Shown piece after piece: positions 7,551 through 17,523 of a stretch of DNA of 64,000 nucleotides. The DNA lies in contig NZ_MQWD01000010.1 of NCBI RefSeq assembly GCF_002283365.1, positions 1 to 64,000 on the forward strand, in the 5' to 3' direction. The notes below the pieces were generated by a model. That model worked only from the letters and a program-made list of their open reading frames with translations. It searched no databases and was not told the origin of the DNA. A program made the position numbers and the translations under genes. The DNA is from Rubrivirga marina. Lineage in GTDB: Bacteria > Bacteroidota > Rhodothermia > Rhodothermales > Rubricoccaceae. Each line of letters opens with the position of its first letter. The first letter of the stretch is position 1.

Positions 7551-9032
7551 TTGCCACGCACGGACCCCGCGCGTACCCTGACCGTCCGGCCCCGGCCGCG
7601 ACTCCCACAGACGACCACCCGAGCCATCCAGACCTCGCTCCTCCTCGGCATCGACGACCCCGCCCCGCCCGCGGTCGAGGTCAAGAAGCACGTGGGCGCG
7701 GTCCACGCCAAGGCCCCCCTCTCGCTCCTCCAGCGGAAGGTCGCCAACGTCCTCCTCCTCAACGCCTTCGAGGAGCTGGCCGACGACGGCGTCGAGCGCC
7801 ACGAGATCGCCCTCCGCGACCTCGCCCGGATCTGCGGGTTCGACTCCAACAACTGGGAGTACCTCCAGGACGCCCTCCGCGCGCTCACCGACGTCCGGAT
7901 CGAGTGGAACGTGCTCGACGAGAAGGGAAAAAAACGGTGGGGGCGGAGCGCCTACCTCGCCGAGGTCGAGATGGTCGAGCGGTCCGGGACGGCCAGCTAC
8001 GTCTACCCGCCGACCCTCCGCCGCCAGCTCGCCGACCCCGCCGTCTATGCCCGGATCAACCTGGCCATCCAGGCCCGGTTCGGGTCCGGCTACGCGCTCG
8101 CCCTCTACGAGAACTGCGTCCGGTTCCGGAAGGTCGGCACGACGGGGTGGATCTCGCTCGACGACTGGCGCGGGCTCCTCGGCGTCGAGGACGGCCAGTA
8201 CGCCGAGTACAAGTACCTCAACAAGCAGGTCCTGAAGCGGGCCGCCGCCGAGGTCAACGAGTTCTCCGACATCCGGGTCGAGATGGAGACCCGGAAGGAG
8301 GGCCGCTCCGTCGTTGCCCTCCGGTTCACCGTCGCCGAGGCCCCCGACGACGACGCCCTCCGCGCCTCCGGCGCCGTCGGCCCGGCCATCCGCGAGGCGC
8401 TCGGGGCCGTCCCCGACCCCCGTGACCTCGCCCCCGAGCCGGCCGACGTTATCGCCGACCACCCCCTCGCCGACCTCCAGCGCCGGCTCCTCACGTTCGG
8501 GCTCACCGAGGCCCAGGCCCTCGACCTCTCGACCGAGTTCGACGCCGACCGCGTCGTCCGCAACCTCGACCACGTCGAGCACGAGGTGGCCCGGTCGAAG
8601 AAGGGGAGGGGGGAGGTCAAGAACGTGGCCGCGTTCACCGTCGCCGCCGTCCGGGGCGACTACGCCGCGGCGTCCGGTCCGCCCCCCGTCGTCCAGCGCG
8701 CCCAGGAGAAGGAGGTCCAAGCCGAGCGCGCGCAGGCCGACGAGCGCCGCCAGCGCCAGGCCGAGAAGGCCCAGCGCGCCCGGGCCGAGCGCGAGAGCGT
8801 GGAGGCGCGCGCCGAGGCGCTCGACGAGGCCTTCGGCGCGCTCCCCGAGGCCGAGCGCGACGCGCTCACGGCCCGCGCCGTCGCCCGCCTGGCGGACGAG
8901 GCCCCCCAGGTCCACGCCTGGTACCGAGAGGAGGTCGAGGCCGGCCTGGGCGAGGACGCCATGCGCCCGGCCGTCCGGTCCACTCTCCGCGCCTTCCGCC
9001 GCGACCTCCTCGCCGAGGATACCGCGGACTAA
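7551..9032 (+). CDS. Replication initiator protein (RepB/Rep_3 family) with long C-terminal extension
   Basis: 493 residues from a TTG at 7551, 14 bp after the last iteron. The N-terminal 250 residues fit the two winged-helix domains of Rep_3 initiators: LSLLQRKVANVLLLNAFEEL, IALRDLARICGFDSNNWEYL, then GYALALYENCVRFRKVGTTG and WRGLLGVEDGQYAEYKYLNK. The C-terminal third is a predicted coiled coil rich in Ala/Glu/Arg (about residues 380-450), absent from short Rep proteins. It binds the upstream iterons to start plasmid replication. The start is uncertain because no ATG is in frame nearby. Confidence 0.85.
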   Translation: MPRTDPARTLTVRPRPRLPQTTTRAIQTSLLLGIDDPAPPAVEVKKHVGAVHAKAPLSLLQRKVANVLLLNAFEELADDGVERHEIALRDLARICGFDSNNWEYLQDALRALTDVRIEWNVLDEKGKKRWGRSAYLAEVEMVERSGTASYVYPPTLRRQLADPAVYARINLAIQARFGSGYALALYENCVRFRKVGTTGWISLDDWRGLLGVEDGQYAEYKYLNKQVLKRAAAEVNEFSDIRVEMETRKEGRSVVALRFTVAEAPDDDALRASGAVGPAIREALGAVPDPRDLAPEPADVIADHPLADLQRRLLTFGLTEAQALDLSTEFDADRVVRNLDHVEHEVARSKKGRGEVKNVAAFTVAAVRGDYAAASGPPPVVQRAQEKEVQAERAQADERRQRQAEKAQRARAERESVEARAEALDEAFGALPEAERDALTARAVARLADEAPQVHAWYREEVEAGLGEDAMRPAVRSTLRAFRRDLLAEDTAD

Positions 9033-9143
9033 CAGTCGGCGTCCACGGCGGCCTGCTCAAACAGGTCCGCCCGCGTCGGGTACCGGCTTGGCCGCCCGCG
9101 CCGACTACCGCGTTCGGCTGCGACACTCGGCTGTCGCGGTCAC

Positions 9144-12100
9144 GTGCGAACATGGGCAGCGTTGGTCTCCCTCGATACTGTATCCGTGACAGCTTTTCTG
9201 CTCTGGCTAGTGTCTGCACTCGGCGAGACGACCGTGGGAAGCGCTGTGTCAGGCCTCGCCGGTCGGTTCCTCGGTCGTCCCATCGACGAGGCTGAACGGG
9301 CTACGGCCGCCGCGCTCGACGAAACCCGACGCGCACACCATGACGCGTATGGTGCGGCCTTCGGGTCACCCGGTTCCACGTTCCTTGACCGCGAGGCGAA
9401 CGAGGTGCTCCTGCTCCGCTCCACGTTTCCCCGGGGGCGGCGCGTGACCACGACCGACCTCAGCCCTGAGGGGTTCGACGGGGCGCCGTCGGCGACGCCA
9501 GAGGTCCTCGACGCCGCGCTCCGCGCGTTCTACGCCGCGCTCGATCTCGCCCCGTCGCGCGCGTTGGACCGGGACCGTGGCGCGCAGGAGGACCGGCTTC
9601 TCTTGGAAAACGTCGCTGCCGACACGAAGGCGACGCGTGAGGCCCTCTTGGCCGACGCCGAGATCCCGGACGCTCTCCGCACCGTCCTCGAGCAGCAGGC
9701 ACCCGACGCGGCGGCGCTCGCCCGCGATGGCCGGCCTGCTGAGGCGGTCCACCAACTCCAAGAGCACATCAGACGGATCGAGGATCTCGGCACCGGCGCG
9801 GGCACGGGGCTCCGCACGCTCCTCGATGCCCACCTCCTCACGCTCCGTCTCGAGCTCGGAGGCGCCCACGCACGAGCGGGTGACCACGCCGCCGCTGCGG
9901 GCGAGTTCGCGGGCCTCCCCGACATCCGGAGGCTCGCGCCAACGGTCCTCCCCGCGGTCGCCCGGCTCGCGTACAACGCCCGGGACGCCCGAGCCCTCGC
10001 GGACCTCACCCCCCGGATCCCGGAAGGGTCCGTCGAGCGTCTCCGCGCAGAGTTGTGGCTCGCCATCACCCGCGGGGACTGGACGGCGACGCTGGCAGCG
10101 CTCGACGCCCTCGATGCCATCGAGACCGAGGACGGCACCCGGCTTCAAGCCCGCGCGCGGGCGCTCATCGAGCTCGGCCGGGACCCGGTCGAGGCGGTCG
10201 CCTTACTCGACCGCGCGTGGGACGCTGCCGACACGCCGCTCGCCCGGCTCGCCGTCGCCGCAGCCACCGCCGACCTTGTGGAGGGGGTCATCGACCGCGA
10301 GGCCGAAGCCCCAGGCCTCGACCGCCCCGCCACGGTTCAGAGCGCCTCCGTACGTCTCGTCGAATGCGTCGACGACGGCGATGCGCCCCTGGTACACGCC
10401 GCGGCTCATACGCGGGCCTCAGCGTGGTTCGGGTTTCTTGACGACCACGAGCGCTACGACCGCCACCGCCTCGCGTTCGACGCTGTCGAACTGCCGGACG
10501 GCGTCCGCGAGCGGTTCGTTATCGATCCCGCCCTCGGAGCCCCCGCCCTCGCACGCCTCGCTGACGACGGCGTCATCGATCAAGCCACGCTCCACCGCGT
10601 CCGCGCCCTCCACCATAAGGCCTCCGGCGACGCGCTCCGTGAGGAGGCGTCCATCCGCGAGGCGCTTGACGCGGGCGCCGACGGACCCATCCGCTCGGCG
10701 CTCATCGAGCGCTTGCTCGACCTCCGGCTCGGCGCGAACGACCTCCCGGGCGCCGAGGCGCTTCTCGACGGCCTCGCTCAGGACGACCCGATGCGCCCGC
10801 TCTTCGAGGCCAAGGTGGTCTTGGCACGCCACGGGCGCGACGCGGCCCGGACCGCGCTCCGCGCCGTCCTCAACGGCCGTCCCCGCGCGCGCCCGGCGCT
10901 CCGGTCCCTCGCGCTCCTCACGGCCAACGCTGCTCGCGACGCCGAGGGGGAGCGGCGTGATGAGCTGTTCGCAGACGCGGTCGCCTTGCTCCGTCGTCTC
11001 AACTCTCTGCTCCCATGCCGTGCCCACGCGCTCATGGAGGCCGAGATCGCCGCGAGCCTGGGGCGGACCGCGGACGCCCTTGCCGCCCTCGACCGCGCGG
11101 ACGTCTTCCACACGTCCCCGGCGTCCCAGCGGATGCGCGCAAGCGTGCTCCACGCCGCCGACCGACTCCCCGAGGCCGCACAGGCGCTCGCTGACGCCTA
11201 CGATCTCGACCCGACGGACCCGGAAGCCGGCTCCGAGGCGGGCCGGCTGTGGATCGAGGCCACCCGCTTCGACACGGCGGCCGACCTCCTCGCCCGCGTC
11301 GCGGCCGACCACCCGGACGAGCCGGTCATCCACGCGAATCTGGGCCTCGCGCTCCTCAAGACGTCCGCCCCGGAGCGTCGTGCCCAGGCCCTCGCAGCGC
11401 TCGACCACGCTCTTCGCCTCGACCCGGCCCTTCCGATCCCCCCGTTCGCGCGCATGGAGGCGGCCGACGCCGCGGGGGATACGGAGGCCGGGCGCCGAGC
11501 CGCCGCTGACGCCCGGCGCAGCTCGCCGACGCTCACGGTCGCCACCGACGAGGACGTCCGCGAGAGCGAGCGCCTCGTGAGCGAGTCCGGGGCCGTCTGG
11601 CTCGACATGCAAGGTCGACCCGCGCTCGAGGCCTTCCTCCGCGTTCACTCCGACCGTGCCGAGGCCGCCCATCGGCTCTCGCAGTCGGACATGGCCCCTT
11701 TCGGAGGCATCGCTACGCGGCCGTGGACGAACTGGCTCGCGGCCGTCGACGCCTTCCGCCGCGGCGACGGCGCCGCGCACCCCGAGGCCTTCACGAACCG
11801 CGCGCCGTGGCCGTCCGAGTCCATGATGCAGCCGTTCGGGCCGGGCAGCGACCCACTCCCACCCGCGGACGGCCTGCTCCTCGACCTCACCGCGCTCCTC
11901 ACGCTCGCCTCGCTCGACGCCCTCGACGAGGGGCTCCGCGCGGCCCACGCCTCGTTCGGCCGCATCGTCCTCTACCCCGGAGCCCTCGCCGACCTCCGCG
12001 ACGAAGTCGGCAACCTCGCCGGCGGGTTCGACTGGGAGGGCCGCCAGCCATACCCCGAGACGCTCGCCCTCGTCGAGCGCTACGCGCTCGGCCCGCGCCC

Positions 12101-15100
12101 CGACGACCCCGCACCGGACGCGCTCCGCGACGCCGTCCCCGAGCCCGCCCGGACCCCGCTCGGGAACAGCGCCGATGACGTCGGGCTCGCGGTCCACCTC
12201 GGCGCCGACTTCGTCCGGCAGCCGTCCTCCTTCGACGAGGGCGATGAGGAGCTGTGGGGGGGGCGGACCTGGACCTCGGCCGAGGTTCTCGCCGCGCTCC
12301 ACCGCGAGAACCGGGTCGGCCTCTCACAAGCCCGCCAGATGGCCGAGGCCGCCCCAGAGACGTTCGGGGGATGGGAAGCCGCCGACCCGCCTCCGCTCCC
12401 CGACCTCGTCGTGTCCGGCTTCCTCTTGACCGATTGGTACAAGGCGGGCCTCCTCGATCTGTGGACGTCGCGGGGGGCAGCCTGGCCGGCCCTCCGCGTT
12501 GGCCCGTTCGCCCTCGCCACGCTCAGGGGGCAGACCGAGGGCCGCGCCCGACGCCAGAGCCTCGCCGAGCGGGTGCAAGGAGCCCTCCGTACCCTCGACA
12601 CCCTGGCCGCCGAGGGGGTCGTGGAGCCACTCGCGCGCCCGCCCGACGCCGACGCCCCTGAGGACCCCATCTCGCGACTCTGGGACCACGCGACGGTGCT
12701 CTTCGACGCCGCCCACAGCCGGGGCCTCCACGTCTGGGCCGACGACCGCGCCCTCGGCTTCCTCCTGTGGAGTTACGACGTTCCCATCTCCGGCCCCGAG
12801 GTCGCCCCCCAACTCCGCGCCCTCCGCGAACGGTACGAGGGAACGGGCCTGCTGAGCACCGAGATGGTACTCGAGCGGTCAGCCGGCCTCGCACCTAACC
12901 GCGCCGCCGCTCTCGGCTGGCGTCTCTTCGAGGCCGGGTACCGGCCGCTCCTCGGTCGCCTCGCGCTCCGGCACCTTCTGGCCGAGTACGCCCACACGTT
13001 CGACGCGGACCCGTTCCGTCGCCTCCTCGCCGCCGCGGGCGCGCTCGACGCGTTCCTCCCGAGCCAAGAGATCCTCCCAGCGGGTCGCCGAGAGCCGTTC
13101 CTCAACGCCGCCGCCGTCCCCATCCTCGACTCCCTCCTCGGCGTCGCGTGGGACGACCCGTCCCTGCCCGACGACGAGCGCCCCGGGCTCGGCACAGCCA
13201 TCCTCGACGCCTGCTGGCCCCTCTTTGAGGGACCCGCACTCCGCGACGCCCTCGGCCTGAGCGTCGCCCGCCTCCTCCTATCCCGGGCCGTCCGCGCTCG
13301 CCGGGACCCCGACGCAGACGACCCTGCCGACGTGGGGGAGGGGGACCCCCGCGCTGAGCTCTGGCTCGCGACGGCCCTCGCTGAGCGCCTCTCCTCGGAC
13401 GACCGCGCGGCGGTCGCGCGGGCCGTCGAGGACATGGCCCTCGACTTCTACCGCGGCCTCTGCGACCGCCCGCTCGATGTCGAGGGCGCGCCGCCCCTCG
13501 TGACCGACGAGGAGCGGATCGGGGCCGAGATCTTTACGCGGCGCCTCGCGGCTCGGACCGCCTGGCGGCGCCTCACCCCTCTGCTCCGCACGCCGCTCCT
13601 CGACGACCTTGCCCCCGTCGTCCGGCGTGTCCTGGCCCTCCTCGCTGGAGAGCCCGCGGCCGGCCTCACGGAGCGTGCGTACCGCGTCGGGTCCGGCGAG
13701 TCCGGCGGGGTCATTCGGGTGGACGAGGAAGACATCGAGGCCGCAGCGATGCGCGCGATCGAGGCCGCCGTGGCCGGCAACGCGGGTCCGGGCTCGCCCG
13801 TCTTCCCCTCGCGCGTTCACGGGACGTGGAACAGGGCCGTACCCGTGGAGGACCGCGAACAGGAGCCGTCCCTCCCCGAGATCCTCCCTATCGGCCTCGA
13901 CGTCCCCGCCCTCGTGCTCGCCCTCCGAGACCACCCCGTCCTCCAACCCGCCGTCGTCGAGCACCTCGCGCGGTCGCTCGACCACATCGACCCGCCCCTC
14001 CGCGCGCGCGTCCTCGGCCTCCGGGACGATCTCCTCGCCGACGACGAGGCCGAGCGCGAACTCGCCGTCGAGCGGCTCGCGGACGCCGCCGTCGGCAGCG
14101 TCTCTCTCGACCTCGAGCGCGACCCGGCGCACGCCGCCACCCGGCTCCGCTCACGCTCGCTCGAAGACCTCGAAGCGTGGCTCTACGCCCCGACCGCGGA
14201 CCCCACCCCCTTCGACGAGGCCGACGTCGTGGTGTACGGCGACTTCCGCGCGCCCCTCAGCAGCCTCCAGACGGCCCTCCTCTTGACGCTCGACGGGTCG
14301 CAGTCGGACGGCCACTTCTTCCCGCAGGCGGACGCCGCCCTCCGAGCCGTCACCGACGGCACCGTCCCGTCTCCGACCGACGCGCTCTCCGCGTTCGCCC
14401 ACGCTGCTGAGACGAGACGGTCCAGCTTCTCCGCGGTGTACGTCTTCCTCATCGCGCTCCACCTTGCTGCCCGTCACTCCGACGTCGCCGACGGGGAACT
14501 CGCCCGACGACCGGGGGACGGGGGGGGCAGCAGGGCGCTCTCCGGCACCGACTGGCTCCGGCGGTTCGCCGCTGAGGCGCTCGGTCATCGTGGCGAGGGT
14601 TCTCCGCTCCGGGACCCTCTCCTCGGCCACGCTCACTCGCGCGTGCTCCGCCTGGCCGTCCACGCGTGCAGCGGACCGGCCGCCGTCGGCGCTCTCTTCG
14701 CCCGCGCAGAGGGTGACGCTGACCGGGTCGCGGCCGAGTGGGCTACGGCGGTCCTCGTCGCCTCTGACCGTCTCTGGGCCTTCCTCGCCGACCGGTACCC
14801 GGAACCCGTCGTTGCTGCCCAAGAACTCGACGCTGCTTGTACGCGCGTCGGATTCGTCCTCGGCGCTCCAGGTCGGACCGGCGACCTCTTCAACCCCCTC
14901 GCCGTCGGCCCGGGACTCGTCGATTACGAGCGGTGGCTCATGCTCCACGCCCTGGACCAGACGTGGGACGCGCTGACGCCACCGGCCGGCCTCCCCCTAT
15001 GGTGGTCTACCGACGCAGCCGACGCGCTCCGCGCAATCGCTGAGCGCCCCCATGAGCGCGAGGCCCAGCTCTTCGAGGGAGTGGAACGCAATGGCCTGCG

Positions 15101-15170
15101 TTCCACGCTCGACCGCCCCCCCTCTGCCATCGCTCAGAGCCTCCTCGACCGTTCGGCTGCCGCCCTCTAG
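9144..15170 (+). CDS. Giant TPR-like repeat protein with possible PIN-like domain
   Basis: About 2,000 residues in one frame; possible starts are GTG at 9144, 9186 or 9210. Residues ~20-40 are mildly hydrophobic. The first ~850 residues are helical repeats of TPR type (for example the runs around AAQALADAYDLDPTDPEAGS and VIHANLGLALLKTSAPERRA). The middle has LLLDLTALLTLASLDALD, then DVGLAVHLGADFV, then LVVSGFLLTDWYKAGLLDLW, which is compatible with a PIN-like nuclease fold as in PIN-TPR proteins, but a full acidic triad could not be assigned. The rest is helical and unrecognised. It stands alone behind Rep, with about 110 bp upstream. A single very large protein of this kind suggests defence or signalling; the function is unknown. 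Confidence 0.6.
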   Translation: MRTWAALVSLDTVSVTAFLLWLVSALGETTVGSAVSGLAGRFLGRPIDEAERATAAALDETRRAHHDAYGAAFGSPGSTFLDREANEVLLLRSTFPRGRRVTTTDLSPEGFDGAPSATPEVLDAALRAFYAALDLAPSRALDRDRGAQEDRLLLENVAADTKATREALLADAEIPDALRTVLEQQAPDAAALARDGRPAEAVHQLQEHIRRIEDLGTGAGTGLRTLLDAHLLTLRLELGGAHARAGDHAAAAGEFAGLPDIRRLAPTVLPAVARLAYNARDARALADLTPRIPEGSVERLRAELWLAITRGDWTATLAALDALDAIETEDGTRLQARARALIELGRDPVEAVALLDRAWDAADTPLARLAVAAATADLVEGVIDREAEAPGLDRPATVQSASVRLVECVDDGDAPLVHAAAHTRASAWFGFLDDHERYDRHRLAFDAVELPDGVRERFVIDPALGAPALARLADDGVIDQATLHRVRALHHKASGDALREEASIREALDAGADGPIRSALIERLLDLRLGANDLPGAEALLDGLAQDDPMRPLFEAKVVLARHGRDAARTALRAVLNGRPRARPALRSLALLTANAARDAEGERRDELFADAVALLRRLNSLLPCRAHALMEAEIAASLGRTADALAALDRADVFHTSPASQRMRASVLHAADRLPEAAQALADAYDLDPTDPEAGSEAGRLWIEATRFDTAADLLARVAADHPDEPVIHANLGLALLKTSAPERRAQALAALDHALRLDPALPIPPFARMEAADAAGDTEAGRRAAADARRSSPTLTVATDEDVRESERLVSESGAVWLDMQGRPALEAFLRVHSDRAEAAHRLSQSDMAPFGGIATRPWTNWLAAVDAFRRGDGAAHPEAFTNRAPWPSESMMQPFGPGSDPLPPADGLLLDLTALLTLASLDALDEGLRAAHASFGRIVLYPGALADLRDEVGNLAGGFDWEGRQPYPETLALVERYALGPRPDDPAPDALRDAVPEPARTPLGNSADDVGLAVHLGADFVRQPSSFDEGDEELWGGRTWTSAEVLAALHRENRVGLSQARQMAEAAPETFGGWEAADPPPLPDLVVSGFLLTDWYKAGLLDLWTSRGAAWPALRVGPFALATLRGQTEGRARRQSLAERVQGALRTLDTLAAEGVVEPLARPPDADAPEDPISRLWDHATVLFDAAHSRGLHVWADDRALGFLLWSYDVPISGPEVAPQLRALRERYEGTGLLSTEMVLERSAGLAPNRAAALGWRLFEAGYRPLLGRLALRHLLAEYAHTFDADPFRRLLAAAGALDAFLPSQEILPAGRREPFLNAAAVPILDSLLGVAWDDPSLPDDERPGLGTAILDACWPLFEGPALRDALGLSVARLLLSRAVRARRDPDADDPADVGEGDPRAELWLATALAERLSSDDRAAVARAVEDMALDFYRGLCDRPLDVEGAPPLVTDEERIGAEIFTRRLAARTAWRRLTPLLRTPLLDDLAPVVRRVLALLAGEPAAGLTERAYRVGSGESGGVIRVDEEDIEAAAMRAIEAAVAGNAGPGSPVFPSRVHGTWNRAVPVEDREQEPSLPEILPIGLDVPALVLALRDHPVLQPAVVEHLARSLDHIDPPLRARVLGLRDDLLADDEAERELAVERLADAAVGSVSLDLERDPAHAATRLRSRSLEDLEAWLYAPTADPTPFDEADVVVYGDFRAPLSSLQTALLLTLDGSQSDGHFFPQADAALRAVTDGTVPSPTDALSAFAHAAETRRSSFSAVYVFLIALHLAARHSDVADGELARRPGDGGGSRALSGTDWLRRFAAEALGHRGEGSPLRDPLLGHAHSRVLRLAVHACSGPAAVGALFARAEGDADRVAAEWATAVLVASDRLWAFLADRYPEPVVAAQELDAACTRVGFVLGAPGRTGDLFNPLAVGPGLVDYERWLMLHALDQTWDALTPPAGLPLWWSTDAADALRAIAERPHEREAQLFEGVERNGLRSTLDRPPSAIAQSLLDRSAAAL

Positions 15171-15840
15171 CACGATCGGAGAGCGGAGAGGGCGCCCGTA
15201 TACCGCTCAAAAAGTCGGTCGAGCCCATAGGCTGCGGGCATCTCGCCCGGTGCGCATTCGCCGAGTCCAGCCCTGAGTCTCGCGCCGCCGGGCCGCTCGG
15301 CGCCGCTGCACCGACGGCCCCGCGCCCGCTCGGTGAGCCCCCCGCCTGGCCGACGCCCCGCTCGCCGCGCAGGCGGAGACCCGCCGCCCGGCGCCTGGTG
15401 GGGAAGGGGAGAGGCTCGCCCCGCCGCCCGTCTAGGAGGCCGGGCCGCGCGGCTCTGAGCACCCCGTGGCCGGCTGATCCCTCTCTAACCGCCCGGCCCT
15501 GGCGGCCCCGGCGGAGGTGCGCCGAGGGCTGGCCCTCCCTCCGGTCGGGGGCGGACTGCGGTGCGGCCTCCGGCCGCGAATGAGGGTGCGCGCCCGGGGG
15601 CTCACGCAAGAAAGGCGCGCCGGGCCTCCGGCCCTCTCCGGGCTGCGGCAAGGGGCGCTCGGCTCGGGCCGACGAGCGGCCCGGCCTCGCTCCGTGCTCG
15701 CCGTCCTCCCGACGAGCGGTCCGGGCGGCTCCGCGCGGCCCTGGCCTCCGCCCTCCGCGCGCGAATGCGGGGCTTCCAGCCCCCGGGCGCTGGGCCTCTC
15801 GGTCCCCCTCGGGGTGTGGTTCCACTCATCCCCCAAACCC
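15171..15840. other. GC-extreme stretch without a supported gene
   Basis: About 670 bp between the giant gene and the next small gene. Long open frames exist here on both strands, but they reflect the lack of stop codons in such GC-rich DNA: they are Arg/Pro/Gly-rich and contain no motif. The stretch has many CCGG/GGCC words (about 15540-15790) and could fold strongly as RNA. No clear promoter or terminator was seen. Confidence 0.4.
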
Positions 15841-16116
15841 ATGTCCTCCGCCACCTCCGCCGCGCTCACCGTCCGGTTCGAGCGCCTCTCGTGCGACGCC
15901 TTCACCGTCACCGACCGCGACCGGCCCTGGCGGGTCCTCGTCGTCTACCGCGACCGCGACCCGCTCGCCTACGACGCCCTCCGCGAGCTCGAGCTCTGCA
16001 CCGCCGACGTCACGCCGCGCCGGGAGGCCCACCTCCTCGGCGTCGTCGCCGCCGCCTGGCAGGCCCGCGACGCCCGCCTCGGCCGTCCGCCGCTCCCCGT
16101 CCGCCCCGCCGCCTAG
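15841..16116 (+). CDS. Small hypothetical plasmid protein (91 aa)
   Basis: The ATG at 15841 gives 91 residues with a compact alpha/beta look (LTVRFERLSCDAFTVTDRDR, then WRVLVVYRDRDPLAYDALRE). The frame is open far upstream, but that part is low-complexity and overlaps the noncoding stretch. It is the first of a run of four same-strand genes ending with the SprT-like gene. I do not recognise a family. Confidence 0.5.
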   Translation: MSSATSAALTVRFERLSCDAFTVTDRDRPWRVLVVYRDRDPLAYDALRELELCTADVTPRREAHLLGVVAAAWQARDARLGRPPLPVRPAA

Positions 16117-16192
16117 TCCCTCACGTGCGCCGCTGGCGGCTCCCGTCGCCAACCGAAGGTCGACGCAGTCAGCGGCCCAGCCCTCCGATCCC

Positions 16193-16522
16193 ATGACCGC
16201 TCTCCGCTCCCGCGTCGCCGAGACCGCCCGCGTCTACCGCCTCCATCCGCCCCGCGTCTCGCTCGGCCGCGTCGTCGCCACTCCCGGTGCCCTCGACGTC
16301 GTCCGCGACCACGGCGTCGACCTCCCCGGCCTCCTCCGCCGCCACGCGTCCGGCGACTGGGGCGACGTGTGCGCCGCCGACGCCCAGGCCAACGACCTCG
16401 CCGCCGACCCGGCGTGCCCGGCCCGGCTCCTCTCGGCCTACGACACGGCCGGCGGCCGGCTCTGGGTCCTCACCGAGGCCGACCGCTCCGCCACCACGGT
16501 CCTCCTCCCCAGCGAGTACTAG
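16193..16522 (+). CDS. Small conserved plasmid-type protein (109 aa)
   Basis: The core SGDWGDVCAADAQAND, then LLSAYDTAGGRLWVLTEADR and TTVLLPSEY, matches a widespread small protein of plasmids and mobile elements that is often labelled 'plasmid-related' or, misleadingly, 'type I restriction subunit M'. Its biochemical role is not known. It starts at an ATG 76 bp after the previous gene and precedes a DUF6166-like gene by 53 bp, so the group may be one transcription unit. Confidence 0.65.
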   Translation: MTALRSRVAETARVYRLHPPRVSLGRVVATPGALDVVRDHGVDLPGLLRRHASGDWGDVCAADAQANDLAADPACPARLLSAYDTAGGRLWVLTEADRSATTVLLPSEY

Positions 16523-16575
16523 CCCCGTCCACCGGCGCCCCCGCCGTGCGTGGGGGCGCCCTCCCCTCCGGCCCC

Positions 16576-17502
16576 ATGTCCGCCCTCCGCATCGCCCCCT
16601 TCACCGCCTCGCCCGCGCTCGACCCGGCCCGCCGGCCGGCGCCCGACGCGCTCACCGACCAGGCCGCCCGCTGGGCCGAGCACGTCCTCCGGACGGCCCG
16701 GCACCTCCCGCCGGTCTACGTCACCCGGAAAGCCCTCGACGCCGTCGCCTTCTCGCTCCGCCACGGGCTCCGCCGCCTCGCCGTCCCCACCAAGCTCGTC
16801 GGCGTGGCCGCCCACCAGCCGGCCGTCGAGGCCCTGGCCCGGTCCCACCGCCTCCCGCGCGCGCTCCGGCCCCGCCTCGTCGTCTCGCGCACTCGCCGGG
16901 CCGAGGGCGGCCCCGAGCGCCTCGCCGTGCTCGCCCCGCAGCCCGACCGGACGCTCGCCCCCCTCGGCTACGTCCAACCCAAGCACGTCGCCTGGCTCGC
17001 GCCGCTCCTCGGCGCCGGCGGCGGCTCGGCCGAGACGGACGGCCCCCACCCGCCGGCGGCGTCCGTCCACCTCGTGGAGGTCACCGGCCTCGGCCGTCGC
17101 GAGCGCGGGCTCCCCGTGACGCTGGGCGTCAACGTCCGCATCGAGCCCGCAACTCCGGACGTCACGCAGCGCGAGCCGCGCACTGCACCGGCCGTCCTCG
17201 CGGTCCGCCTCTGGCGGGACGCCGACGGCACGGCCCGCATGAGCTGCCCGCACCTCGTCCGCCATTCGCCGTCGGGCCCTGAGTGGGGCTATCGTGGCTC
17301 CGGCCCCGCCGACTGTGCGCGGTCCGTCCTCATCGCCTTGGTCGACGAGCCCACGGCGGACGCCCACTACCAGGCCTTCAAGGACGAGGTCGTCGCCGTG
17401 CTCCCCGAGACCGGGGCGATCATCCAGCGCACGGCCGTCCTCGCCTGGCTGGCGGGCCGCGCCGAGGCGCCCGCCCAGACGACCACCCCCCGCACGGCCT
17501 GA
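16576..17502 (+). CDS. Hypothetical protein with DUF6166-like C-terminal segment
   Basis: 308 residues from the ATG at 16576. The C-terminal half holds HSPSGPEWGYRGSGPADCA, then RSVLIALVD, resembling the WGYGGSGPADLA motif of plasmid/phage DUF6166 proteins, followed by a helix (YQAFKDEVVAVLPE). The N-terminal 180 residues are unrecognised. No enzyme motif is visible. Its place between the small conserved plasmid protein and the SprT-like gene suggests plasmid accessory maintenance, which is inference. Confidence 0.5.
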   Translation: MSALRIAPFTASPALDPARRPAPDALTDQAARWAEHVLRTARHLPPVYVTRKALDAVAFSLRHGLRRLAVPTKLVGVAAHQPAVEALARSHRLPRALRPRLVVSRTRRAEGGPERLAVLAPQPDRTLAPLGYVQPKHVAWLAPLLGAGGGSAETDGPHPPAASVHLVEVTGLGRRERGLPVTLGVNVRIEPATPDVTQREPRTAPAVLAVRLWRDADGTARMSCPHLVRHSPSGPEWGYRGSGPADCARSVLIALVDEPTADAHYQAFKDEVVAVLPETGAIIQRTAVLAWLAGRAEAPAQTTTPRTA

Positions 17503-17523
17503 CCGCGAAGCGACGACGACGTC

